A stretch of DNA of 64,000 bases from Nanosyncoccus sp045636645. GTDB lineage: Bacteria > Patescibacteriota > Saccharimonadia > Saccharimonadales > Saccharimonadaceae. Under the pieces are notes generated by a model that did not search any database, was not told the origin of the DNA, and was given only the letters and a program-made list of their open reading frames with translations. The position numbers and the translations under genes are program-made. This document shows, piece after piece, positions 42,461 through 52,204 of this stretch; position 1 is the stretch's first letter, and each line of letters begins with the position of its first letter. The stretch is from the NCBI GenBank assembly GCA_045636645.1, contig JAZTXX010000020.1:65116-129115 (forward strand). Direction: 5' to 3'.

Positions 42461-43609
42461 ATGAGTAGAGTGAAGGTTTCGGTGTTGGTACCGATTTATA
42501 ATGTTGAAAAGTTTTTGCCGGAATGTCTGGATAGCTTGGTTCGGCAGACTTTGAAGGATATAGAAATTATCTGTATTAATGATGGGTCAAAAGACAGTTC
42601 TCTTTCAATCATCAAGAAGTATGCGAAGAACGATAAGAGGATCGTTATTATAGACAAGGAGAACTCTGGCTATGGTGATTCGATGAACCAGGGCTTGAAG
42701 AAGGCTATTGGTGAATACGTCGGAATTGTTGAGTCGGACGATTTTATCGATTTGAATGGGTTCGAGAGGTTATATAATCTTGCCAAGAAGCATGACGTTG
42801 AAGTCGTGAAGAGTAATTTCTACGAATACTTTACGGAGAAGCATAAAGACACGGGCAAGAGTAGTATGTTCTTGCCGGAGGACACCGATAAAGTGGTCGA
42901 TCCGAGAGAGAGAAGGCACGTTTTTTATGAACAGCCTAGCATATGGAGTGCAATTTATCGGAACGATTTTCTAAAGGATAATAAGATTGATTTCTTGCCA
43001 TCGCCTGGCGCATCGTATCAGGATGCTGGATTTAACTTCAAGGTGTGGGCGTCGGCTAGGAGGGCTTATTTCACGGATGAAGCATTCCTGCACTATCGTC
43101 AAGATAATCCGAATTCGTCTGTGAAGAGCGATGGGAAGGTCTATGCGGTGAAAGATGAGTATGATGAGGTTGAAAGGTATTTGAAAGAAAGAGGTTTGAT
43201 GGAAGAGTATGGTTATACTCTGACTGCGATGAGGTTCAGTGCTTATATCTGGAATATGGCGAGGTTGACACGTAAAGCTGCAAAGGAATTTGCTAAATCG
43301 ATCAAGAAGGACTACCAGAGGATCAAGTCTGAGGGGTACCTTAAGTCTGATAAGCTGGATAAGGTGGGGCTTGGTAATGCTAAGAATATCGCGATTAAAC
43401 ATCCGAATCTGTACCTGAACTTTAGGCCGCTGCACGAGGCTAGGAATAAGGCTCGACGAGGTGCTTCAAATACAGTGAAGAAGGTTCTCCCGGCATATAA
43501 GCAGAGGCTCCATACAATCAATATGGTGAAGGAGCTTTCAGCAAAACAGGAGGAGATTGAAGACAAGGTGAAGAAACTTGAAGATAGATTAGATAAGGAA
43601 GAGAAATGA
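42461..43609 (+). CDS. GT2 family glycosyltransferase (CDP- or UDP-sugar dependent)
   Basis: 382 aa. GT-A core VSVLVPIYNVEKFLPECL, CINDGSKDSS, VESDDFIDLNG (DxD analogue ESDD), and a C-terminal region of ~150 residues with a final coiled-coil (KELSAKQEEIEDKVKKLEDR). Start 6 nt after TGA-TATAAT (42449-42454), leaderless. First of three tandem GT2 genes; its stop overlaps the next start by 4 nt. Confidence 0.9.
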   Translation: MSRVKVSVLVPIYNVEKFLPECLDSLVRQTLKDIEIICINDGSKDSSLSIIKKYAKNDKRIVIIDKENSGYGDSMNQGLKKAIGEYVGIVESDDFIDLNGFERLYNLAKKHDVEVVKSNFYEYFTEKHKDTGKSSMFLPEDTDKVVDPRERRHVFYEQPSIWSAIYRNDFLKDNKIDFLPSPGASYQDAGFNFKVWASARRAYFTDEAFLHYRQDNPNSSVKSDGKVYAVKDEYDEVERYLKERGLMEEYGYTLTAMRFSAYIWNMARLTRKAAKEFAKSIKKDYQRIKSEGYLKSDKLDKVGLGNAKNIAIKHPNLYLNFRPLHEARNKARRGASNTVKKVLPAYKQRLHTINMVKELSAKQEEIEDKVKKLEDRLDKEEK

Positions 43610-44715
43610 AAGCAGGCATTTCTGTTATAGTACCAGTATATAATGTTGCGGAGTTTTTGCCTAAGTGTCTGGATAGTTTGATTCAGCAGAGTTATAAGGA
43701 TATTAAGATAATCTGCGTAAATGATGGCTCGACAGATAATTCTCTCGATATCCTTAAAGAATACGAGAAAAAAGACAAGAGGATAGATGTCATCGATAAG
43801 AAAAATGGTGGGTTATCGTCTGCTAGAAACGCAGGGCTTAAGAAATGCGATACTAAATATGTGATGTTCTGTGACAGCGATGATTATTTATCTCAGCGGA
43901 TGTGTGAGAAGATGCATGATACTGTCGAGAAGGATGAGAGTGATTTGGCGGTGTGTATCCAGAATGTGGTGTATCTTACGCACGATGAGATGAAGGAGAG
44001 TGACAGGAACTATTATCGGTTAGAATATACTGGTAGGCAGTATATTCATGATGAGCTGATATTGAAGACTGACGTGTCGGTTCTTAATAAGATTTTCAGG
44101 ATGGATGTTATAAAGGATAATGACATTAAATTTCCTGAAGGGCTGAACAACGAGGATTTCTATTTCTATAATGCCTATATGAGTGTGTCTAGTACGATCT
44201 CTTACATTAACCAGAGACTTTATAACTATATGCGGCGTGAAGGGTCGATAATGTCTGAGAATTTCGAGGCTGAGAAACTGTCGATGGATCATCTTCTGGT
44301 CGCGGAAGAGTTGTTTAAGTATTATAAGAAGAATGGTTTTCTTGATGGGCATAGGAATTTGTTCTGGAAGCAGTGGATCCTGAGTTTCTGGTTCTCGGTT
44401 GAACACTCATCAAGTTCCCATAAGAAAGAAATATTCGCAAGGGCTAGGAGCTTCTTGAATGATAACTATGAAGAATGGATGCCGGATGATGATTCCTTGC
44501 GATGGGATATCAAGTACATCAAGAATGGAAATGTTGTTGGTAGGGTTAAGCGTAAGGCTCGAAGATTAATGGCTGGAACGTATAAGAAGCTTAATATTAA
44601 GTATAGGCAACAAGATTATATTAACGCCGAGCTTGAGAATCTGATGACCAAATACGAGGAACTGTCAGATAGGTTAGATAATATTAGTGGAGCTATCAAA
44701 GATAAAAATGAATGA
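43606..44715 (+). CDS. GT2 family glycosyltransferase (tandem pair, copy A)
   Basis: 369 aa. GT-A motifs SVIVPVYNVAEFLPKCL, CVNDGSTDNSL, GLSSARNAGL, MFCDSDDYLSQRMCEKM, and NNEDFYFYNAYMSVS. The C-terminal ~100 residues are basic and coiled-coil-like. It resembles the next gene along its whole length, suggesting a tandem duplication. It couples to its neighbour by overlapping reading frames. Confidence 0.9.
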   Translation: MKAGISVIVPVYNVAEFLPKCLDSLIQQSYKDIKIICVNDGSTDNSLDILKEYEKKDKRIDVIDKKNGGLSSARNAGLKKCDTKYVMFCDSDDYLSQRMCEKMHDTVEKDESDLAVCIQNVVYLTHDEMKESDRNYYRLEYTGRQYIHDELILKTDVSVLNKIFRMDVIKDNDIKFPEGLNNEDFYFYNAYMSVSSTISYINQRLYNYMRREGSIMSENFEAEKLSMDHLLVAEELFKYYKKNGFLDGHRNLFWKQWILSFWFSVEHSSSSHKKEIFARARSFLNDNYEEWMPDDDSLRWDIKYIKNGNVVGRVKRKARRLMAGTYKKLNIKYRQQDYINAELENLMTKYEELSDRLDNISGAIKDKNE

Positions 44716-45730
44716 GTACTATATAAAACTCAGGAAAAGGGTTCATTCGTTCTTGAAGAGAAGAGTGATGAGGGCGCCCTTGAGTGTGATAGTACCAATT
44801 TATAATAGCGAAGAGACGATCGGTAGATGCTTGGATAGTCTGCTTAATCAGTCGCAGAGACGGATAAAGATAATCTGTGTAAATGACGGGTCTACTGATG
44901 GGACGCTAGAAATTCTACGTAGGTATAGAACGATTAGTTCGAAGATAAGGATAATTGATCAGGCGAATAAGGGAAGAGCTGCGGCGAGAAATGCTGGTCT
45001 TGACGTGGTTAAAACTAAGTATGTGATGTTCTGTGATAGTGACGATTATTTTGAGCCACAGATGTGTGAAAATATGCTTGATGTGATGGATAAGAATGAA
45101 GTAGATCTGGCCGTATGCGGAATTAAGATGATTTATGAAGCACATGAGGAGATGAGTCAGAGCGATGAAGAATACTATAGATTAAAATATGATGGTATTA
45201 AAGTAGTTGACGAGAAAGTTATCATGGATACTGATGATTCGGTGTGTAATAAGATTTTCATGATGGACATTATCAGAGACAAGAAGATAAGATTTCCTGA
45301 TGGTCTGAATAATGAGGACTATTATTTCTCTAATGCGTATATGAGCGTTTCTCGGAGAGTATTCTTCCTAAAACAAAAACTATATAACTATGTGCGGCAT
45401 GAAGGGTCAATTATGTCGGAGGATTTTGAGTGCCACAAGCAGTCTCTAGATCACCTGGATGTTGCAAATAAACTTTTCGAATTCTATAAAAGGAATGATT
45501 TTCTTAATCATAAGAATTTGTTTTGGAGGCAATGGATATCTTGCTTCTGGTATTCTCATAGATATTCGTCAAAGGAAATAAAGGGCACATTAAAGAAAGA
45601 ATCGATGAAATTTATCGACAAGAATTATGAGAGGTATAAGCCTGATGATCCTGAACTTCTGAAATGGATGGATGATGTTAAGAAAGCAATTAATAAAATA
45701 AAAGTGGAGGAGAAAAATGGAAAAAAGTGA
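44708..45730 (+). CDS. GT2 family glycosyltransferase (tandem pair, copy B)
   Basis: 340 aa from the ATG at 44708 (overlaps the previous stop); a GTG 21 nt upstream is an alternative. Motifs SVIVPIYNSEETIGRCL, CVNDGSTDGTL, RAAARNAGL, MFCDSDDYFEPQMCENM, NNEDYYFSNAYMSVS and EGSIMSEDFE parallel copy A. The catalytic-core similarity with diverged ends points to sequential sugar additions. It overlaps glf by 14 nt. Confidence 0.9.
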   Translation: MNEYYIKLRKRVHSFLKRRVMRAPLSVIVPIYNSEETIGRCLDSLLNQSQRRIKIICVNDGSTDGTLEILRRYRTISSKIRIIDQANKGRAAARNAGLDVVKTKYVMFCDSDDYFEPQMCENMLDVMDKNEVDLAVCGIKMIYEAHEEMSQSDEEYYRLKYDGIKVVDEKVIMDTDDSVCNKIFMMDIIRDKKIRFPDGLNNEDYYFSNAYMSVSRRVFFLKQKLYNYVRHEGSIMSEDFECHKQSLDHLDVANKLFEFYKRNDFLNHKNLFWRQWISCFWYSHRYSSKEIKGTLKKESMKFIDKNYERYKPDDPELLKWMDDVKKAINKIKVEEKNGKK

Positions 45731-46859
45731 TTATCTTGTAGTTGGTGCGGGTATATTCGGTGCGACCGTAGCTGAGAGATTGGCTAATGCTGGTAATAAG
45801 GTTCTCGTGATTGATAGGCGTGAACATTTGGCTGGGAATATTTATTCGTATACGGATGAAGAAACTGGGATAGAGATTCATAAGTATGGGTCGCATATAT
45901 TTCATACTGAGATGGATGATGTATGGGAATACATTACGAAGTTTATGGAGTTTAATGATTATACTCACACTGTCAACACGAGGCATGACGGTAAGTTGTA
46001 TCCGATGCCTATTAATCTTGATACGATTAATTTACTATATGGCACTGAAATGTCTGCAGAGGAGGCGGAAGAGTTTGTCGCAAATGAGGCGAAGAAAGAC
46101 AGCGAGAAATACGGAATTGACGATCCAAAGAATTTTGAAGAAAAGGGGATTAGCCTTGTCGGCGAGAAGTTGTATACTGCTTTCTTGAAGAATTATACTG
46201 AGAAACAGTGGAATACCTCTGCAACTAATTTATCAGCCGAGATTTTAAGTCGGATTCCGGTGAGGTTCTCTCATGACAATCGCTACTTCATGACGGCGAA
46301 GCACCAGGGTATTCCTAAGGAAGGGTATACAAAAATGGTTGAGAATATGCTTGACTCTGAGAACATTGAAGTGCGACTTGGGGTTGAGTTCAAGGATGTT
46401 AAAGATGAGCTACCTGGTGATACAAAAGTGATTTATTGCGGGCAAGTGGATGAGCTCCTTGATTATGAGCTTGGCGTGCTACCATGGAGGTCACTGAGGT
46501 TCGAGGAGGAGAGGACTGAAGACGGATTAGGCGAAGCGGTGATAAATGAGGCGGACAAGGATGTGTTATACACAAGGGCTCATGACTATAAATACTACCA
46601 GATTCATCAACCTGAAGTTATTGATCAGAAAACGTCATATATTGCGCGCGAATATCCGGCTGATTTTAGGAAAGGCGGAGAAGCTTACTATCCTGTGAAT
46701 AATTCTGAGTCGGCAGAATTATACGAGAAATATGTGGAGCTCCTAAAAGAGCGCTATCCTAATATGATTCTAGGCGGTAGGCTCGGTGCTTATCAATATT
46801 GGGATATGGATAAGGCTATTAAGAACGCGTTAGAGCTTGCGGAAAAATTATTAAAATAA
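45717..46859 (+). CDS. glf: UDP-galactopyranose mutase
   Basis: 380 aa FAD-dependent mutase. N-terminal dinucleotide fold VVGAGIFGATVAERLANAG, REHLAGNIYSY, YGSHIFHT (family signature), later SARIPVRF-like SRIPVRFSHDNRYF, and AREYP near the C-terminus. It converts UDP-Galp to UDP-Galf, so the polymer built by this island probably contains galactofuranose. An excellent SD (GGAGGAG) is present. Confidence 0.97.
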   Translation: MEKSDYLVVGAGIFGATVAERLANAGNKVLVIDRREHLAGNIYSYTDEETGIEIHKYGSHIFHTEMDDVWEYITKFMEFNDYTHTVNTRHDGKLYPMPINLDTINLLYGTEMSAEEAEEFVANEAKKDSEKYGIDDPKNFEEKGISLVGEKLYTAFLKNYTEKQWNTSATNLSAEILSRIPVRFSHDNRYFMTAKHQGIPKEGYTKMVENMLDSENIEVRLGVEFKDVKDELPGDTKVIYCGQVDELLDYELGVLPWRSLRFEEERTEDGLGEAVINEADKDVLYTRAHDYKYYQIHQPEVIDQKTSYIAREYPADFRKGGEAYYPVNNSESAELYEKYVELLKERYPNMILGGRLGAYQYWDMDKAIKNALELAEKLLK

Positions 46860-48046
46860 TGAAATTTCAGAAATCTGAAAATTTGTTTTTCCTGATACTT
46901 ATTCTTGTAATTATGTTGGTTGGAATATCAACGTTTTTCAAGGATGGGGAAACAGTTTCCCAGACCGAGAATCGCAAGTTGAATACTTTTGAGGTGTTTA
47001 ATTTTGAAGCATTTATGAATGGGGATTTTCAGAATAATCTGGAATCTGCGATATCTGATCAGTTCTGGCAGAGTGAAGAGATTCGTACTAATTATATCCA
47101 GACGGTTAAACACCTTCCGACTTTCGGGATCGGTGAGAGTATCTGTTCAGATAGATATCTGGCTCTTGAATCCAATACTGGGCGGGCAAGAGGGGTGTTC
47201 AATTGTGGGGATTATATAATCTATATGCCTGAAGAACTTTCTGATGAGAAGAAGGAAATAATTAGCGAGAACCTTAGCAAATACAACAAGGTTAACTTGT
47301 TATCAAAGACGTATTATTATTTTGTCGATGATCCATCGGTGTATGATTTTGAGCACGGCAAGAAGGTTATGGATTATTTCGCTTTACTAAAACAGCTAGA
47401 GGGATATGAGGGGATTGATAGGCTAGATTACAATGATTATGAATCTTATAAGAAGTATTTTTATAAGACTGATCACCATTGGGATTATCGGGGTTCATAC
47501 CAAGGGGCTATCGATGTCCTGAGGCTGCTTGGTATTAAGAATGAATTAAAGCACGGTGAACTCAATACGAATCATGAAGACTTCTTTGGTTCGTATGCTA
47601 AGGCGACGAGCAATTACGACTATAGGGAGGAGTTTTCTTATTATGATTACGAGCTTCCTCCGCATGACACGATGATTAATGATAAGGCTGGAAAGTATAA
47701 TCATTATGATGAATACAAGAATCATGAGTATGAATACAATAAGATGATGAACCACTATGCTTACGTGTATGGCGATGATTATGCGGAGGTGGTTTTTGAT
47801 TATCATCAACCAAAGAAAGATAACCTGCTAATAATATCTAATTCATATAGCAATGCGATTAATGAGGTGGTTGCGCAGTACTTTGATAAAACTTATGTGA
47901 TTGACCTTAGGCATTATAGGGAAGAATTCGGCAAGGATTTTGTCTTAAGTGAATACGTTAAGGAGAAGAACATCGATAAGACTTTGCTTCTCATTAGTCC
48001 AACATTTATCTGGTCGAGGGAATCAAATAGGGGATTGGAGTTATAA
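46859..48046 (+). CDS. DHHW/AlgJ-AlgX-like acyltransfer partner
   Basis: 395 aa. One N-terminal transmembrane helix (~7-25), then a SGNH-like extracellular domain with the hallmark TDHHWDYRGSYQGAIDVLRLLG and a later LLIISNSYSNAINEV plus a terminal Ser/His-type loop. DHHW proteins pair with MBOAT proteins to O-acetylate exopolysaccharides. It abuts glf (TAATG overlap) and the MBOAT gene, giving a classic AlgI/AlgJ-type module. Confidence 0.88.
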   Translation: MKFQKSENLFFLILILVIMLVGISTFFKDGETVSQTENRKLNTFEVFNFEAFMNGDFQNNLESAISDQFWQSEEIRTNYIQTVKHLPTFGIGESICSDRYLALESNTGRARGVFNCGDYIIYMPEELSDEKKEIISENLSKYNKVNLLSKTYYYFVDDPSVYDFEHGKKVMDYFALLKQLEGYEGIDRLDYNDYESYKKYFYKTDHHWDYRGSYQGAIDVLRLLGIKNELKHGELNTNHEDFFGSYAKATSNYDYREEFSYYDYELPPHDTMINDKAGKYNHYDEYKNHEYEYNKMMNHYAYVYGDDYAEVVFDYHQPKKDNLLIISNSYSNAINEVVAQYFDKTYVIDLRHYREEFGKDFVLSEYVKEKNIDKTLLLISPTFIWSRESNRGLEL

Positions 48047-49449
48047 TGTTATTTAGTAGTTTAACGTTCCTGTTTGCCTTTCTGCCGGTCACGCTGATAC
48101 TTTATTTTCTGGCTAGGGATAGGTATAAGAATTATGTTCTATTAATTGCTTCATTGATTTTTTATGCTTGGGGTGAACCGAAGTATATTATTCTGATGCT
48201 GCTGTCGATTGTGATTAATTATTTCATCGCAATCTTAATTGACAAGAATAGGCGGAAGAAGAATGTTTCGAAGTCACTCCTGATTGTGGCGGTGATTATA
48301 AATATAGGGGCTTTGTTCGTATTCAAATATCTGGATTTTGCGATAGATAATTTTAATATTATATTTAATGTTAATTTGGACACTACCGGGCTAGTCTTGC
48401 CGATTGGGATTAGTTTCTATACGTTCCAGATTTTGTCTTACGTGATCGACGTCTATAGGAAGAATGTTAAGGTCCAGAAAAATGTATTTACGCTCGGTAC
48501 TTACATCGCTTTGTTCCCGCAGTTAATTGCTGGGCCGATAGTTAGATACTCAACAATTGAGAAACAGCTGGAGAAGAGGAAACACAGCCTAGAAAGGTTC
48601 TGTGATGGGTTTAGGAGGTTCATTGTTGGTTTCTTGAAGAAGGTTTTGATTGCTAATAATGTTGCAGTGATTGCGGATGCGGTATTTAATAATCCTGGCG
48701 ATATAGAGCTGAATGGATGGGGGGTGGCGATAGCGCTCCTGGCGTATTCGTTGCAGATTTATTATGACTTTTCTGGTTATAGTGATATGGCGATAGGGCT
48801 TGGGAAGATATTTGGGTTCGACTTTGATGAGAATTTCAATTATCCGTACTCGGCGACTAGCATTACTGACTTCTGGAGAAGGTGGCACATTTCGCTAACT
48901 ACGTGGTTTCGTGATTATCTATATATACCACTGGGCGGGAATCGTTGTTCGAAACTGAAATGGATCCGGAACTTCTTCATTGTCTGGCTTCTAACTGGGC
49001 TTTGGCATGGCGCAAGTTGGAATTTTGTGCTGTGGGGTTTATTTTATGCGGTGATACTGTTGGCGGAGAAACAATTCCTCGGGAAGTACCTGAAGAAACT
49101 GCCGAGGGTTATCGCGTGGTTCCTGACGTTTATCGTTGTGAATATTGGTTGGCTACTGTTTAGAGTGAACGGGCTGGGCGACCTTGGGGCGGTTCTAAAT
49201 TCTATAGTTTCTCCGCAGGTGTCACTGGGTGATTTTCTTGGGAATAATTACTGGATTGTACCGTATTTCATTTTTATGGCGGTAGGTTTTGCCCTGATGT
49301 TCCCATTATTCAGGAAGTTGGCTCGCAGATTCCGGAAGCGAAAAATTGGAGTTGTGTTAATTGATTTTGGGCTAGTAGCGCTTTTTATTGTAGGTATATG
49401 TGCGCTGATTAGTAGCTCATATAACCCGTTTATCTATTTCAGGTTCTAA
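48046..49449 (+). CDS. MBOAT family O-acyltransferase (AlgI-like)
   Basis: 467 aa, about eleven transmembrane helices. MBOAT motifs: LIFYAWGEPKYI near the N-terminus, SFYTFQILSYVIDVYR, PQLIAGPIVRYS, DFSGYSDMAIGLGKIFG, FWRRWHISLTTWFRDYLYIPLGG, and the catalytic His in LTGLWHGASWNF. With the preceding DHHW protein it would transfer acetyl groups across the membrane onto the polymer. Last gene of the plus-strand half of the island. Confidence 0.96.
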   Translation: MLFSSLTFLFAFLPVTLILYFLARDRYKNYVLLIASLIFYAWGEPKYIILMLLSIVINYFIAILIDKNRRKKNVSKSLLIVAVIINIGALFVFKYLDFAIDNFNIIFNVNLDTTGLVLPIGISFYTFQILSYVIDVYRKNVKVQKNVFTLGTYIALFPQLIAGPIVRYSTIEKQLEKRKHSLERFCDGFRRFIVGFLKKVLIANNVAVIADAVFNNPGDIELNGWGVAIALLAYSLQIYYDFSGYSDMAIGLGKIFGFDFDENFNYPYSATSITDFWRRWHISLTTWFRDYLYIPLGGNRCSKLKWIRNFFIVWLLTGLWHGASWNFVLWGLFYAVILLAEKQFLGKYLKKLPRVIAWFLTFIVVNIGWLLFRVNGLGDLGAVLNSIVSPQVSLGDFLGNNYWIVPYFIFMAVGFALMFPLFRKLARRFRKRKIGVVLIDFGLVALFIVGICALISSSYNPFIYFRF

Positions 49450-49458
49450 TTGTTTCGC

Positions 49459-50502
49459 TTATTGTTTGTCGATAAGATTTAGGAATTGCTCTAGGATATA
49501 TATGAGCCATTTCTGGTCGCCGGTCATGTTGTCTGTACAATGCGGCCAGAATTCAGGGCGTGTGGGGCCTTGCCAATCGTTAAACCATTCGTTCATTGGG
49601 CGAGGCATCGGGGTCTTAGGTGGTGGGGTGAAATTAGGGTATAGTTTATTGAAGAGCTCACGGACAAGGTATTTATTCTCTCCGTCACGTATACGTTTTA
49701 GGTCTAGTGGCACGTTCAGGAAAGTGTGCGCGTATGGTGTAGATAGTTTTATGCCTGCCGTCTCGCAGGCGTTGGTGTAGCTACCCATCGCTTCAATGAA
49801 GAAATCGTTGCGGTTGAATTCGTGGACATTTACGAAGCCATCTTCGACATGCTTAGTGATAGGCTCTAGGATTAGCTCGGGGGTTTTAAGTGCTTGGTAT
49901 GGTGGGACGTATGCGTATCGGTCGATGAATTCTCCCACTCGCCAGTCTTTCGATAGGAGGTCGCTAAGGCCGCCGTAGTTCAGATCGGCGCTTTCTCCGA
50001 AAATTAATGTATCGAAACCGTCTTTCCTGGCTTGCAGGGCTGCTTTGTGGATCTGGACCTCGATAGAGTGAAATGGGGCGCCTTTGTGCTTCATGAGGGC
50101 CGGGGAGTATTTTTCGAAATCCTCCCAATAAATTTTGACGACTTTGTGATTTAGCCCACATTCTTCAGCGTATTTCTGGGCGCGCGGTACTTCGTCTGTG
50201 ACTTTCTTGCCTGGGACTATACACTGGAATGTGTAGGCGGTCGAGCCTTTCGGCATAAATTTTGCCAGGATGGCTGAATCTATGCCGCCGCTTAGTGCGA
50301 GGGCTGCTTTCTTGTTCTTGGTTGCTTTCTCGATTTCTGCTTTCAATTTGTCGTGAAGTTCGTCGACATTGTTTACTGGTTCACGCTTAATTGAGTCATC
50401 GTAGAAGCTCGGTTGGAGTTTTATGGAAAAGCACTTGCCGTGGTCAGCTATCGTGCGATACGTTAGAAATGAGCTGGCGCAATAATTGATGTCTTCTTTC
50501 AT
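49459..50502 (-). CDS. Asparagine-synthase-type amidotransferase domain protein
   Basis: 347 aa. PP-loop ATPase motif ALSGGIDSAILAKF (~76-89) of the asparagine synthase C-terminal domain, with ESADLNYGGLSDL and RELFNKLYPNF further on. The N-terminal glutaminase domain is absent. In surface-polymer clusters such proteins amidate sugar carboxylates; that role here is inference. The gene ends 9 nt from the MBOAT stop and is 3 nt from TagD, so it belongs to the minus-strand TagD-TagF-ABC operon. Confidence 0.8.
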   Translation of the reverse strand: MKEDINYCASSFLTYRTIADHGKCFSIKLQPSFYDDSIKREPVNNVDELHDKLKAEIEKATKNKKAALALSGGIDSAILAKFMPKGSTAYTFQCIVPGKKVTDEVPRAQKYAEECGLNHKVVKIYWEDFEKYSPALMKHKGAPFHSIEVQIHKAALQARKDGFDTLIFGESADLNYGGLSDLLSKDWRVGEFIDRYAYVPPYQALKTPELILEPITKHVEDGFVNVHEFNRNDFFIEAMGSYTNACETAGIKLSTPYAHTFLNVPLDLKRIRDGENKYLVRELFNKLYPNFTPPPKTPMPRPMNEWFNDWQGPTRPEFWPHCTDNMTGDQKWLIYILEQFLNLIDKQ

Positions 50503-50505
50503 TGG

Positions 50506-50967
50506 TTAATCCTTTTTCGCTTTGGCGTCTAAATCTCGTACGTATCCTAATGCTTGGCTGATTTTAGTAGAAGAGACACCTTTTGTGTAAGGGAAGTAGA
50601 CGATTCTGATGCCGGCTTCTTTGAATTCTTTTTCGTATTCTTTCCATTTGTCGGTAGCATACCAGTCGTCGCCAACGAAGAGGATTGAAGCGCCGAGTTT
50701 TTTGCAGACTGAGAGTTTATCCATGTCGTATTGTGGGACGGCTGCGTCGACACATTTGATGTTCCGGACGATTTCGATGCGGTCTTCGAAAGGGATCATT
50801 GCACGTTTTCCTTTATACGTTACTAATTCGTCTACGGTCACGCCTACAACTAGTTTGTCGCACATTCCTTTAGCGTTTTTTAGTAGATTAAGATGCCCAA
50901 CGTGAAACAGGTCAAACACTCCGGCTGTGTAGCCGATGATTGTTTCGGTACTATTTGTTCGTGCCAT
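50506..50967 (-). CDS. TagD-like glycerol-3-phosphate cytidylyltransferase
   Basis: 153 aa. Cytidylyltransferase motifs GVFDLFHVGHLNLLKNAK (HxGH), RIEIVRNIKCVD and FPYTKGVSSTKI. It would make CDP-glycerol (or a related CDP-alditol), the donor for the neighbouring glycerophosphotransferase. Overlaps that gene by 17 nt. Confidence 0.92.
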   Translation of the reverse strand: MARTNSTETIIGYTAGVFDLFHVGHLNLLKNAKGMCDKLVVGVTVDELVTYKGKRAMIPFEDRIEIVRNIKCVDAAVPQYDMDKLSVCKKLGASILFVGDDWYATDKWKEYEKEFKEAGIRIVYFPYTKGVSSTKISQALGYVRDLDAKAKKD

Positions 50968-52204
50968 TTTCGTTCCTTTCTTTATTAATTGCGCTTTTGA
51001 TGAGCCTTAATGGTTTGGTGATCTTCCAACTGGTTGAATTGACTAAGTCGCTAATGAATAAATTTTTCTCCTGGATGGTCGATCTTAGGCTTTCGTTCTC
51101 GGCGGTGAGTTCTTCGATGGTCTTCTTGTCGCTTGTTCTTTCTTGGACGAGTAGGTCGTGCATGATTTTATGCTTGTCGGTGGTTTCATCGGAGTTTAGA
51201 TAAATATCCAATATGTCAACATAATCTTTTAAGGGGTCCTTCGATGGGGCTACAAATAGCTTCTTTTTCAGGTCGAGTTGCTTCTTGGTGTACTTGTCGA
51301 TGCCTTGCAGCATTGGAAGGATTTTGTCCGGTTGGTCTGTGAATGGGATGAGTCCTTCTTCTACGAGTTCGTGCTGTAGGGTGTTAAGATTACCTATTTT
51401 GCGTTGGTTGAGGTTCTTGGTGAAGACGGCTATTGGGACCTCTGCATAGATTGCTTCGAAGATTGCTCCAGAGTTGTCAGATAGGACTAAATCTGCTTGC
51501 TCTAAAAGGGAGGATATCTCGGCGTCTGAGTCGTAATACTCGTCAGACATTTCTTTCAGGATGTCTATTGAATCATCTTGTTCTAGATTGAAGTGGATTG
51601 CGTGATGGGCCTTCGTGATGATTTTGTAGTGCTTCTTGATTTCTGAGAGGGATGTCTTCGTGAAAAGATGAAGGCAGTTGATGTCTTTCCCGAAAGTTGG
51701 AAGGATGAGGAGGACGGGCTTTTTGCTGTTCTTAGGGGACTTCTTGAGATTGTTGTATTTCCAATATGGAAGAGTGTGTGTCCTTACGCCATAGGCATTA
51801 AATAACTTTGCTTCATAGGTGTTGTATGAGAGGATCCCGTCGTATGGGACTTTCCATTCTGGGTAGTATGTTGGGTCTGGTTTTGCGGAGAGTACTCCGT
51901 ATGAATACTTGAGGTGGTAAGTGAATTTGATTCTGTCTACTATATGGAGGTTCGGGTACGGGGTTAGGAGGATTTTGTATTTCTTGGTCTCTTTTGCGTC
52001 GTTTTTCGGGTTGTAGCCGAGCGACTTGATTGTCTTGATGGTGTGTTCTGGTAATCCGTTATATCCGCTGTCGAAGGGAACGATGATGTCGATGTCTGCG
52101 TGGTTTTTCTTTAGTCTATCGATTATCGGTCGCAATGTATAGAATTCGGTTAGATCGTCGAATATGATTGCGATGCTTTTATTTGCTTTATTTTCCTTCT
52201 TCAA
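50951..52204 (-). CDS. CDP-glycerol glycerophosphotransferase-family protein (TagB/TagF-like)
   Basis: 417 aa. GT-B-like arrangement: N-terminal Rossmann half (SIAIIFDDLTEFYTLRPI), then ITKAHHAIHFNLEQDD, and LLEQADLVLSDNSGAIFEAIY plus IPFTD in the C-terminal half, the TagF-family signature. The C-terminal ~60 residues (QERTSDKKTIEELTAENESLR) are coiled-coil. It would add glycerol-phosphate units to a lipid-linked acceptor. Acceptor specificity is unknown. Confidence 0.85.
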   Translation of the reverse strand: MKKENKANKSIAIIFDDLTEFYTLRPIIDRLKKNHADIDIIVPFDSGYNGLPEHTIKTIKSLGYNPKNDAKETKKYKILLTPYPNLHIVDRIKFTYHLKYSYGVLSAKPDPTYYPEWKVPYDGILSYNTYEAKLFNAYGVRTHTLPYWKYNNLKKSPKNSKKPVLLILPTFGKDINCLHLFTKTSLSEIKKHYKIITKAHHAIHFNLEQDDSIDILKEMSDEYYDSDAEISSLLEQADLVLSDNSGAIFEAIYAEVPIAVFTKNLNQRKIGNLNTLQHELVEEGLIPFTDQPDKILPMLQGIDKYTKKQLDLKKKLFVAPSKDPLKDYVDILDIYLNSDETTDKHKIMHDLLVQERTSDKKTIEELTAENESLRSTIQEKNLFISDLVNSTSWKITKPLRLIKSAINKERNENGTNK

